Positions 1 to 6,214 of a stretch of 8,173 bases of DNA are shown piece after piece. The position numbers and the translations under genes were made by a program. Within the stretch, counting starts at the first letter, position 1. Each line of letters starts with the position of its first letter. The notes under the pieces are model-generated. The model was not told where the DNA came from. It saw only the letters and a list, made by a program, of their open reading frames with translations, and ran no database searches. This stretch comes from CAZAMT01 sp964486145 (lineage in GTDB: Bacteria > Bacteroidota > Bacteroidia > Bacteroidales > JAAAOM01), in NCBI GenBank assembly GCA_964486145.1, contig CAZAMT010000185.1, forward strand, positions 1 to 8,173, written 5' to 3'.

Positions 1-16
1 AATTTTATACATGCCG

Positions 17-55
17 GTATTTCGTTTTGTAGTATTTCGGGTATTTAGTATTTAA
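17..55. repeat. Short degenerate direct repeats GTATTT(C/A)G upstream of maf
   Basis: Four near-identical 8-mers occur in 39 bases: GTATTTCG at 17-24 and 32-39, GTATTTAG at 41-48 and GTATTTAA at 48-55. They sit directly before the maf start codon. Two plus-strand frames are open from the window edge into this stretch, one ending at a TAG at 46-48 and the other at a TAA at 53-55, so part of it may be the tail of an unseen upstream gene. No product can be recognised from so few codons. The repeats could be a slippage tract or chance in AT-rich DNA. Confidence 0.4.
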
Positions 56-56
56 G

Positions 57-656
57 ATGATATACAAAGATTTAGCTTTATATAAAATAATTCTCGCGTC
101 ACAGTCTCCCCGCAGAAGGCATTTGCTGGAAGAAACAGGAATTGAGTTCGAAGTGGCCCCATCATTAGACATTGAAGAAACCTATCCGGATCATTTGAAT
201 TCACAGGAAATTCCAATGTATCTGTCCGAATTAAAAGCCACTGCCTATAGCAGTTACCTGGACAGAAATGTGATAATCATAACTGCTGACACGGTTGTAG
301 TTCAACATAAAGAAATAATTGGAAAGCCTGATAATTATGATCATGCTTACACAATTTTAAAACGTTTATCGGGTTCAAAACATAATGTTTATACGGGCGT
401 AACTCTCACAAGCCTGAGCCAGCAACGCACTTTTCTGGCAAAAACAAAAGTATTTTTTGACAGCCTTGAAGATGAAGAAATACATTACTATCTCGAAAAA
501 TACAAACCTTATGACAAAGCCGGTTCCTACGGAATCCAGGAATGGATTGGTTATATTGGTGTTGAACGGATAAAAGGTTCATTCTTTAATGTTATGGGCC
601 TGCCGGTGCATCAATTATATAATGAATTAAAAGTTTTTATTAAAAGAGAAGGATAA
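57..656 (+). CDS. maf: Maf family nucleoside triphosphate pyrophosphatase, YhdE (dTTP/UTP) type
   Basis: This 199-residue protein is the usual length for Maf, a cytoplasmic enzyme that hydrolyses non-canonical or excess nucleoside triphosphates to the monophosphate and pyrophosphate. Visible motifs in order are the N-terminal LASQSPRR signature (residues 13-20), K60 in a LSELKA segment, the catalytic-type Asp in ITADTVV (D78), GKP at 89-91, and DKAGSYGIQ at 153-161. The last motif resembles the YhdE branch (dTTP/UTP pyrophosphatase) rather than the YceF branch (7-methyl-GTP). The sub-specificity is family knowledge and not tested here. The ATG at 57 places the SxSPRR motif at the expected distance from the N terminus. 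No Shine-Dalgarno sequence is evident, which is common in Bacteroidota. The stop codon is one base before the next start, so the gene is probably cotranscribed with the S46 peptidase. Older 'septum formation inhibitor' names derive from overexpression effects. Confidence 0.93.
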   Translation: MIYKDLALYKIILASQSPRRRHLLEETGIEFEVAPSLDIEETYPDHLNSQEIPMYLSELKATAYSSYLDRNVIIITADTVVVQHKEIIGKPDNYDHAYTILKRLSGSKHNVYTGVTLTSLSQQRTFLAKTKVFFDSLEDEEIHYYLEKYKPYDKAGSYGIQEWIGYIGVERIKGSFFNVMGLPVHQLYNELKVFIKREG

Positions 657-657
657 A

Positions 658-2808
658 ATGAAGAAGATTTTGATTGTTTTTATTATCTCAGTATGTTATT
701 TACAAACACGTGCTGATGAAGGTATGTGGTTGCCATTATTGTTAGAAAATCACACCATTGAAGAAATGCAGAAAGACGGGTTTAAGTTATCGGCTGGAGA
801 TGTATACAGTATGAACCAGTCAAGTTTGAAAGATGCCGTGGTGATATTTGGAGGAGGGTGCACCGCCGAAGTTATTTCAACCCGTGGATTAATTATAACC
901 AACCACCATTGCGGCTACAGCAATATACAATCACATAGTTCCGTTGAAAAAGATTACTTAACGGATGGTTTTTGGGCGGGATCCAACAAAGAAGAGCTTG
1001 CAAATCCTGGATTAAGCGTTCGTTTCCTTGATTACATTGAAGATGTATCAGAAGAAATGCTTGATGTGGTTGACGCCAACATGCCCGAAGAACTGAGGCA
1101 ACAGGTATTAAGGGAAAAACGCAGAGAAATATCTGAACGCATATCCAATGATGAATTTACACAAGCTGTTGTAAAGCCGTTTTTCTTTGGGAACCAGTAT
1201 TTTTTATTTGTGTACAAAATTTTTAAAGATGTACGTTTGGTAGGCGCACCTCCATCGTCCATAGGGAAATTTGGTGGGGATACGGATAACTGGATTTGGC
1301 CCAGACATACAGGCGACTTTTCTTTGTTTAGGATTTATGCCGACAAAAATAATGAACCGGCGGATTACGCACCTGAAAATATACCTTATAAACCAAAAAA
1401 TCACATCCCCATTTCATTGAAAGGATATCAAAAGGGCGATTTCACAATGGTTATGGGGTATCCGGGGAGCACGCAGCGTTATATTACATCCGATGAGGTG
1501 GAAATCATTATGAAGAAGGAATTGCCCCAAAAAATCAGGCTTCGCGATCACCGGTTGGCTGTTATGAACGACTATATGGAGAATGATTCCAGGGTTCGAA
1601 TTCAGTATGCCGCTAAATATAACCGGGTTAGCAATGCCTGGAAAAAATGGCAGGGGATGATCAACGGATTGCAAAGGCTGGATGCTATTGAAAAGAAACA
1701 GTTACAGGAAGACCTTTTCCTGCAATGGAATGAAACAGAAAACCTGGATGATACTTTGTATGACAATGTTCTGAATACGTTTGAGGATATATACAGCACT
1801 TATGAAGAACCATACCTGGCCGGCCAGTACTGGAATGAAGTCATTTTTGCTTCCGAGTTAATGAGGCAGGTATACAGGTATTGGAAAGTGATGGAAGATT
1901 ATGAAATGGGTAATGCAGAAAGTGCAGAAGAACAACTCGATAATCTAATAAATGGTGCTTCCGGATTTTTTAAAAATTTTCATCTGCCCATTGATCGTGA
2001 TATTTTTCCGGGACTGATGGTTGCTTATAAAAATAACCTACCCAAGAAATTTCACCCTTATTTTTTCGAAGAAGTCTTAAAAAAGCATGACGGGGATATG
2101 TCCGCATTTACCGATAGATTGTATAGTTCAACTTTGTTTTTAGACCAGGATGAACTTCAAGACCTGAAAGAGCAGCCATTGAAAAGGGCGATGAAAAAAC
2201 TTCAGAAGGATGATGCAATGGTTATTTTTAAAGAATTTGTGGGAATTTACAGAATGCTTGTATTTCCTGAATTGAGCCGTCTGGAAACAGATCTGGACAG
2301 CGTATACCGAATTTACATGACCGGATTAAAGAAAATGTATCCCGACAGCATATTTTCCCCGGATGCAAATTTCACGATGAGGGTTACGCATGGTGAAGTA
2401 ATGGGGTATAATCCTGCCGATGGCGTTGAATATGAGTATTACACCACGCTTACTGGTGTTGTTGAGAAAGATGATCCCTCCATTGTTGATTATAATGTTC
2501 CGCCAAAGTTAAAGCAACTGTATAAAAACAAGGATTATGGACCCTATGCGCAAGATGGCGAAATGCGGGTATGCTTTATAGCTACCAACCATACATCCGG
2601 AGGTAATTCAGGCAGTCCGGTGCTTAATGCGGATGGACATTTGATTGGAGTAAATTTCGATCGTAACTGGGAAGGTACCATGAGCGACATCATGTACGAT
2701 CCTACCCAATGCCGGAATATTACGCTTGATATACGTTATGCGCTTTTTATCATTGATAAATTTGCCGGCGCCAATTATTTAATTGACGAAATGGAAATCA
2801 TTCAGTAA
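658..2808 (+). CDS. S46 family dipeptidyl-peptidase, DPP11-like (Asp/Glu-specific)
   Basis: This 716-residue exported serine exopeptidase matches the usual S46 length of about 700-720. Residues 1-19 form a signal peptide (KK, hydrophobic core, cleavage likely after TRA), leaving a mature start of DEGMW as is typical of the family. The chymotrypsin-like triad appears intact: H84 in TNHHCGY, D220 in RHTGDF and S651 in GGNSGSP. The residue 18 positions after the serine is R669 in NFDRNWEGTMSD. In Porphyromonas gingivalis DPP11 the equivalent Arg673, also 18 after Ser655, confers preference for Asp/Glu at P1, whereas DPP7 has Gly there. I therefore infer release of N-terminal dipeptides with an acidic second residue, probably in the periplasm or at the outer membrane. 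A long helical region (about 290-560) fits the family's lid domain. No type IX sorting domain is seen. It begins one base after maf stops, suggesting cotranscription without an obvious functional link. Confidence 0.93.
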   Translation: MKKILIVFIISVCYLQTRADEGMWLPLLLENHTIEEMQKDGFKLSAGDVYSMNQSSLKDAVVIFGGGCTAEVISTRGLIITNHHCGYSNIQSHSSVEKDYLTDGFWAGSNKEELANPGLSVRFLDYIEDVSEEMLDVVDANMPEELRQQVLREKRREISERISNDEFTQAVVKPFFFGNQYFLFVYKIFKDVRLVGAPPSSIGKFGGDTDNWIWPRHTGDFSLFRIYADKNNEPADYAPENIPYKPKNHIPISLKGYQKGDFTMVMGYPGSTQRYITSDEVEIIMKKELPQKIRLRDHRLAVMNDYMENDSRVRIQYAAKYNRVSNAWKKWQGMINGLQRLDAIEKKQLQEDLFLQWNETENLDDTLYDNVLNTFEDIYSTYEEPYLAGQYWNEVIFASELMRQVYRYWKVMEDYEMGNAESAEEQLDNLINGASGFFKNFHLPIDRDIFPGLMVAYKNNLPKKFHPYFFEEVLKKHDGDMSAFTDRLYSSTLFLDQDELQDLKEQPLKRAMKKLQKDDAMVIFKEFVGIYRMLVFPELSRLETDLDSVYRIYMTGLKKMYPDSIFSPDANFTMRVTHGEVMGYNPADGVEYEYYTTLTGVVEKDDPSIVDYNVPPKLKQLYKNKDYGPYAQDGEMRVCFIATNHTSGGNSGSPVLNADGHLIGVNFDRNWEGTMSDIMYDPTQCRNITLDIRYALFIIDKFAGANYLIDEMEIIQ

Positions 2809-2833
2809 TTGTCAAAAAAATGCTTCGATTGTA

Positions 2834-2857
2834 ACTGTTTGTGATGCCTTTAACAGT
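2834..2857. promoter_or_regulatory. Dyad ACTGTT-N12-AACAGT upstream of nikR; possible operator
   Basis: A perfect 6-bp inverted repeat (ACTGTT at 2834-2839, AACAGT at 2852-2857) lies about 100 bases upstream of the nikR start, in the only sizeable gap before the nickel cluster. NikR proteins are known to bind spaced dyads and often autoregulate. The half-sites here do not match the enterobacterial GTATGA/TCATAC motif, and the spacing is shorter. It could equally be a weak stem near the end of the S46 transcript or a chance repeat. Confidence 0.2.
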
Positions 2858-2956
2858 GAAAACAACCTTTGTTTAATTCATTTTATTCCTTTGAATTCTT
2901 GCAAAATATACCTAAATTACTGTTTTTTGTAAAACGGTTAATTAAATTGCAGCACA

Positions 2957-3358
2957 ATGGGGGTAAAGCGGTTTGGTGTATCACTTGAAGACACCATCTT
3001 GAATGAGTTGGATGAATTTGTGACGGATAATAAGTTTCCGAATCGATCCCAGGCAATCAGGTACCTGATTGAGAAAAATATCATTGAAAAAAAATGGAAA
3101 TGCAACAACGAAGTTGTGGGGGCTATTGTGCTTGTTTATGATCACCATAAAAGGGATATTAATAACAAGAATAGTCAATTACAACATCAGTACCACCACC
3201 TGATTATATCAACGCAACATGTTCATCTTGATCATGATAATTGTCTGGAAACCATAACAGTTAAAGGAAAAGCAAATGAATTGACCGAACTTTCAGACAA
3301 GTTGATTGCTCTGAAAGGCATAAAGCATGGGAAAATTGTTATGTCAAGATCAGATTGA
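2957..3358 (+). CDS. nikR: Nickel-responsive transcriptional regulator NikR
   Basis: This 133-residue protein is standard NikR length. Residues 1-45 form the ribbon-helix-helix DNA-binding domain (VKRFGVSLEDTILNELDEF followed by NRSQAIRYLIEK), and the rest is the ACT-like nickel-binding and tetramerisation domain. The high-affinity Ni(II) ligands of E. coli NikR (H76, H87, H89, C95) are all present one position later as H77, H88, H90 (QHVH) and C96 (DNCLE). The sensor therefore appears functional. In known systems nickel-bound NikR represses or modulates nickel-uptake genes. It is the first gene of a tight plus-strand cluster with a radical SAM gene and two permease-like genes, so those are the probable targets together with nikR itself. 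The ATG at 2957 starts just before the conserved ribbon strand. No Shine-Dalgarno sequence is evident. Confidence 0.95.
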   Translation: MGVKRFGVSLEDTILNELDEFVTDNKFPNRSQAIRYLIEKNIIEKKWKCNNEVVGAIVLVYDHHKRDINNKNSQLQHQYHHLIISTQHVHLDHDNCLETITVKGKANELTELSDKLIALKGIKHGKIVMSRSD

Positions 3359-3375
3359 TTGTTGTGAACCAGATG

Positions 3376-3383
3376 AAAGGAGA
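3376..3383 (+). promoter_or_regulatory. Shine-Dalgarno site of the radical SAM gene
   Basis: AAAGGAGA ends two bases before the ATG at 3386, with GGAG about 4 bases from it. Purine-rich sites of this quality are not the rule in Bacteroidota, and this one supports the ATG at 3386. An upstream ATG at 3373 is out of frame with the radical SAM reading frame. Confidence 0.55.
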
Positions 3384-3385
3384 AT

Positions 3386-4594
3386 ATGTTTCTGGATAAA
3401 ACAAAAGACAGAATAGCCCAGGCCTTTGAAAAGGTCAACTACACTTACCAGAAGCTTCCGGAAGTAAAACCTGGAAAGAAATTTGGCATTTACATTAACA
3501 TTCCGTTTTGTAAATCGAAATGCAGTTTTTGTCCGTTTTACAAAGAAATTCACAAGGATGAAGACCTGAGCAGGTACCTTCCTCTTGTAATAAAAGAAAT
3601 AATGGATAGTTCTGTTTCGGGAACACCCGGTTGGATATATATTGGAGGAGGTACACCAAACCTGCTTTCGATAGGGAGGTTGGAAAGACTAATTGAGACC
3701 TTAAAAACAAAGATTAAATTAAATAACCTTGGCATGGAAGCGCATCCTGCATTGCTCAGTCTTGATTATATTCAAGGGATGAAGAACCTTGGATTTTCAA
3801 AAATGAGCATGGGGGTTGAAAGTCTTTCCCCGGAAGTTATGAAAAGGACAAGACACACCGAAGTATCATCCGGAGATATTTTTCAGTTTATCAATTTTGC
3901 CATGGAAAAAGATATTTTTGTTAATGTTGATATGATGGTTGGTTTGTCAGGGCAGACACAAAATGCTTTTTTAGAAGATGTAAAATTGCTTTCAAAAAGT
4001 GGTACAAGCCAGGTTACCATCAATCCGTTTTTAACACTGGGTGGAACGGATAAGGAAGCAATATTTTCTGATGATCACCAGTTTAAGATTATTAAAGAAG
4101 CAACTGCGTATCTGCTTCAACAGGGATATGAACGAAGAGGACCATGGAGTTTCACCCTGAATACAGAACAGCAATACGATTCATCAAAAGATGAACTTGT
4201 GGATGATTACATCGGTTTTGGCGCTGGCAGTTTTTCCTCCTTCGGTAAGTGGAATACGGTGAATCCAACCTATCAGAAATATGCCAGAAACATTATAAAA
4301 GGGGAAAAACTGGGGCTGGTAGCTGAGAAATCAACATCGACCGATGACTGGAGAAAATTTGCCCGAATGATTGCCGATCTTCAATTGCAAACATCTCCGC
4401 AATTTCCGGCATACATGAATATGCTTATCAGGTTGATGCAATTAAATGGATATGGAAAAGGCGGTGAACTCAGCAGCAAAGGAATTGAGTTTGCCCACTA
4501 CCTCACCAAAACAGTTGTAGAATCGATGCCATTTCCGTTAAATAATCCCGGGAAAATTACAAATTACAAATCTTATATATCGGAGGTTCCTTAA
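3386..4594 (+). CDS. HemW/HemN-like radical SAM protein in a nickel-associated operon
   Basis: This 402-residue cytoplasmic protein resembles the coproporphyrinogen III oxidase-like (HemN/HemW/HutW) radical SAM group. The 4Fe-4S motif is C42-x3-C46-x2-C49 within YINIPFCKSKCSFCPF. GGGTP at 87-91 is the SAM-binding motif, MEAHP at 117-121 matches the HemW EANP segment, VNVDMMVGLSGQT (179-191) matches the VNxDLIYGLPGQT segment, and GFGAGSFSSF (277-286) matches the GxGAxS segment. A Phe follows the third cluster Cys (CPF), as in HemW, rather than the fourth Cys of HemN. A C-terminal region of about 90 residues resembles the HemW/HemN C-terminal domain only loosely. True HemW is a heme chaperone and HutW/ChuW opens heme anaerobically; which activity applies here is unknown. 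It lies 27 bases after nikR and one base before a HupE/UreJ-type gene, which implies a metal- or tetrapyrrole-related role, by inference only. Confidence 0.85.
   Translation: MFLDKTKDRIAQAFEKVNYTYQKLPEVKPGKKFGIYINIPFCKSKCSFCPFYKEIHKDEDLSRYLPLVIKEIMDSSVSGTPGWIYIGGGTPNLLSIGRLERLIETLKTKIKLNNLGMEAHPALLSLDYIQGMKNLGFSKMSMGVESLSPEVMKRTRHTEVSSGDIFQFINFAMEKDIFVNVDMMVGLSGQTQNAFLEDVKLLSKSGTSQVTINPFLTLGGTDKEAIFSDDHQFKIIKEATAYLLQQGYERRGPWSFTLNTEQQYDSSKDELVDDYIGFGAGSFSSFGKWNTVNPTYQKYARNIIKGEKLGLVAEKSTSTDDWRKFARMIADLQLQTSPQFPAYMNMLIRLMQLNGYGKGGELSSKGIEFAHYLTKTVVESMPFPLNNPGKITNYKSYISEVP
4582..4586 (+). promoter_or_regulatory. Shine-Dalgarno GGAGG of the HupE/UreJ-type gene
   Basis: A full GGAGG lies 9 bases before the ATG at 4596, inside the last codons of the radical SAM gene. 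It fixes the start of the permease-like gene and implies translation from a shared mRNA, since the stop and start codons are separated by one base. Confidence 0.6.
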
Positions 4595-4595
4595 A

Positions 4596-5177
4596 ATGTC
4601 TGTATTTCAGTTATATCTCTCTCTCGGGTTAAGTCATATTGCTGATTTTCAGGGATATGACCACATTCTGTTTATCCTTGCTCTTTGTGGAGTATACGTT
4701 ATAAAGCAATGGAAGCATGTACTAATACTAATTACTGCTTTTACATTGGGGCACTCGTTAACCCTGGTGCTGGCAACATTTAATGTTATTAATTTATCAT
4801 CCTGGTTGATTGAATTGTTTATTCCGATAACCATTTTGATTACTGCAATTAGCAACATTGTTTACAAAAAAGTGGAGTTTTCGAAAAAACTTCATTTGTT
4901 TAAATACTTCACAGCTTTATTTTTTGGTCTTATACATGGCCTGGGATTCTCAAATTATCTCAGAAGTTTGTTGCTGGAAGAACAAGATTTGGTTATGCCT
5001 CTATTCGCATTCAACGTTGGAATAGAATTGGGTCAGATTCTCATCGTCTTTGGCATTTTGCTCATTGCCGAGTTATTTGTTTATATTTTTCATACCAAAC
5101 AACGCGAATGGAATCTTATTATCTCGGGCATGGCCCTGGGAATCTCATTGATTTTGATCATTGAACGCTGGCCTTAA
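4596..5177 (+). CDS. HupE/UreJ family membrane protein, probable nickel/cobalt permease
   Basis: This 193-residue polytopic inner-membrane protein has about six hydrophobic segments and conserved polar residues inside them. Visible motifs are SHIADFQGYDHILFILAL (13-30, with H14, D22 and H23), TAFTLGHSLTL (47-57, with H53), a conserved Glu at 73 in IELFIP, FGLIHGLGF (110-118, with H114) and FNVGIELGQ (139-147). These match the HupE/UreJ_2 type common in Bacteroidota. HupE and UreJ proteins from hydrogenase and urease clusters are known or proposed secondary nickel permeases. Substrate specificity (Ni, Co or another metal) cannot be read from the sequence. No signal peptide precedes the first segment, unlike classical HupE, which is predicted to have one. 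The strong GGAGG site and one-base gap to the radical SAM gene, plus nikR as first gene, support nickel-controlled expression. Confidence 0.87.
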   Translation: MSVFQLYLSLGLSHIADFQGYDHILFILALCGVYVIKQWKHVLILITAFTLGHSLTLVLATFNVINLSSWLIELFIPITILITAISNIVYKKVEFSKKLHLFKYFTALFFGLIHGLGFSNYLRSLLLEEQDLVMPLFAFNVGIELGQILIVFGILLIAELFVYIFHTKQREWNLIISGMALGISLILIIERWP

Positions 5178-5205
5178 CAGGAAGAATTTAAAAATTATTT
5201 GCACG

Positions 5206-5916
5206 ATGGAAAACACATTGCTTATTTTGATGATAACAGCAGCATCTCTTGGTTTTGTGCATACCATTTTAGGTCCTGATCACTACCTGCCATTCATCGT
5301 AATGGCTAAGGCAAGAAATTGGACGATGCGAAAAACACTTTGGATAACAGCTTTATGCGGGGGAGGACATGTGATCAGTTCCATTCTCCTTGGATTTGGG
5401 GGTATTTTACTGGGAGTTGGGATCGAAAACTTAATCAACATTGAAGCCTCGCGAGGAAACCTGGCTGCCTGGGCTCTGCTTTTTTTCGGGCTGGTATATT
5501 TTATTTGGGGAATGTGGAGAGCCGCTCAAAACAAACCTCACAAACATCTGCATCATCATGTAGATGGGACTATGCATGAACATGAACATTCACATAAACG
5601 GGAGCACAGCCACCTTCATTCCGATAAAAAGAAAAATGTAACACCCTGGATTCTGTTTTTAATTTTTGTATTAGGACCCTGCGAGCCATTGATTCCTCTT
5701 TTAATGTATCCGGCGGCGGAACAATCAGCATTTGGTGTGGCAGGAGTGAGTATAGTTTTTGGTTTAACAACCATTGCCACGATGCTCATGGCAGTAACTA
5801 TATTAACGTATGGAGTAAAAATCGTTCAGTTGAATAAACTCGAGAAATATGCTCATGCCATTGCCGGAGCTACAATCAGTTTGAGTGGTTTTGGTATTAT
5901 TTTCCTCGGGTTTTAA
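5206..5916 (+). CDS. UreH/NicO-like membrane transporter with His-rich loop
   Basis: This 236-residue inner-membrane protein has about six predicted segments (roughly 4-21, 44-72, 85-104, 147-169, 177-203, 214-235). Segment 1 carries H19-x5-D25-H26 (GFVHTILGPDHYLPF), like the HxnDH signatures of nickel/cobalt transporter families. A cytoplasmic- or periplasmic-facing loop at 112-138 contains 12 histidines in 27 residues, as in several Ni, Co and Zn transporters. GPCEPLIP at 157-164 is another striking intramembrane motif. It resembles UreH/NicO or 'sulfite exporter TauE/SafE'-named proteins. Whether it imports or exports metal is not determinable. I chose the ATG at 5206: an in-frame TTG at 5161 would add 15 polar residues and overlap the upstream gene. 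A purine run AGGAAGAA at 5179-5186 is rather far (19 bases) for an SD. It is the last gene of the nikR cluster. Confidence 0.83.
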   Translation: MENTLLILMITAASLGFVHTILGPDHYLPFIVMAKARNWTMRKTLWITALCGGGHVISSILLGFGGILLGVGIENLINIEASRGNLAAWALLFFGLVYFIWGMWRAAQNKPHKHLHHHVDGTMHEHEHSHKREHSHLHSDKKKNVTPWILFLIFVLGPCEPLIPLLMYPAAEQSAFGVAGVSIVFGLTTIATMLMAVTILTYGVKIVQLNKLEKYAHAIAGATISLSGFGIIFLGF

Positions 5917-6130
5917 ATGGATTTGATTTGGAGTATAGTGATAAATTACATACCTGAATTGAAAGACCAAGTAACCAGACTGTTTGATGGATAAAAAGCA
6001 GCGCTCACGACCTTATAGCTTATTTGGCAGATAGATTGATTTCGGGGGACACTGCCTCGCCTGGCGTTTTCTACATCGGCGGATAGGAAAACATCACGTA
6101 GGATTGCCAAACAAGCCATAGCCCGGGGAC

Positions 6131-6150
6131 GATCATTTAATAAAATGATC
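6131..6150. repeat. Perfect 8-bp palindromic hairpin GATCATTT/AAATGATC
   Basis: GATCATTT at 6131-6138 and AAATGATC at 6143-6150 form a perfect 8-bp stem with a 4-base AATA loop. With one bulged C at 6130 it can extend by three pairs (GGA 6127-6129 with TCC 6151-6153). No T-tract follows on either strand, so it is not a classic intrinsic terminator. It borders the GC-rich island and lies 17 bases from the minus-strand terminator. Confidence 0.5.
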
Positions 6151-6167
6151 TCCGCATTTATGAACAT

Positions 6168-6193
6168 AAAAAAAAGCCCCGTTACAGGGCTTT
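6168..6193 (-). terminator. Rho-independent terminator of the aminotransferase gene
   Basis: Read on the minus strand, AAAGCCC and GGGCTTT form a perfect 7-bp stem (6187-6193 with 6173-6179) around a 7-base loop. The stem ends in a run of eight T (complement of A at 6168-6175, partly shared with the stem). It begins 21 bases after the stop codon of the aminotransferase, the position expected of its transcript end. The A-run on the plus strand gives weak bidirectional potential: GGGCTTT is followed only by a short T run there. Confidence 0.85.
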
Positions 6194-6214
6194 ATGATTG
6201 TTTACATGTAATTA

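Larger units (their letters stand above)
5917..6214. other. Convergent intergenic region with GC-rich island
   Basis: This 298-base stretch separates the end of the nikR cluster from the end of the aminotransferase gene. The first 85 bases are AT-rich and show no clear plus-strand terminator. Positions 6041-6130 are markedly GC-rich: 51 of 90 bases (57%) by count, against visibly AT-rich neighbouring genes. The island contains GGGGAC twice (6045-6050 and 6125-6130), an inverted repeat GTTTTC/GAAAAC (6066-6071 and 6087-6092) and a small CGCC/GGCG pair. A 73-codon minus-strand frame across it (5946-6167) matches no family I recognise. It may be a dispersed repeat, a decayed mobile-element fragment or a structured RNA. 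Confidence 0.5.

Noticed and set aside
2886..2893. TTCCTTTG as a -7 promoter box for nikR
   Set aside because: One mismatch to TAnnTTTG and no TTG at a proper -33 distance; similar partial matches recur in this AT-rich gap (for example 2918-2925), so none stands out.
5161..5205. TTG start giving a 251-residue version of the UreH/NicO-like protein
   Set aside because: It would overlap the upstream gene by 17 bases and add a basic, polar leader before a membrane segment. The ATG at 5206 places the first helix at the N terminus as expected.
6066..6092. GTTTTC/GAAAAC inverted repeat as terminator of the nikR cluster
   Set aside because: The stem has only 6 AT-rich pairs around a 15-base loop and is followed by ATCACG, not a T-tract.
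5946..6167. Minus-strand 73-codon frame across the GC-rich island
   Set aside because: The product matches no family I recognise, has no ribosome-binding context and overlaps structured, compositionally odd DNA. Kept as part of the intergenic description instead of a gene.
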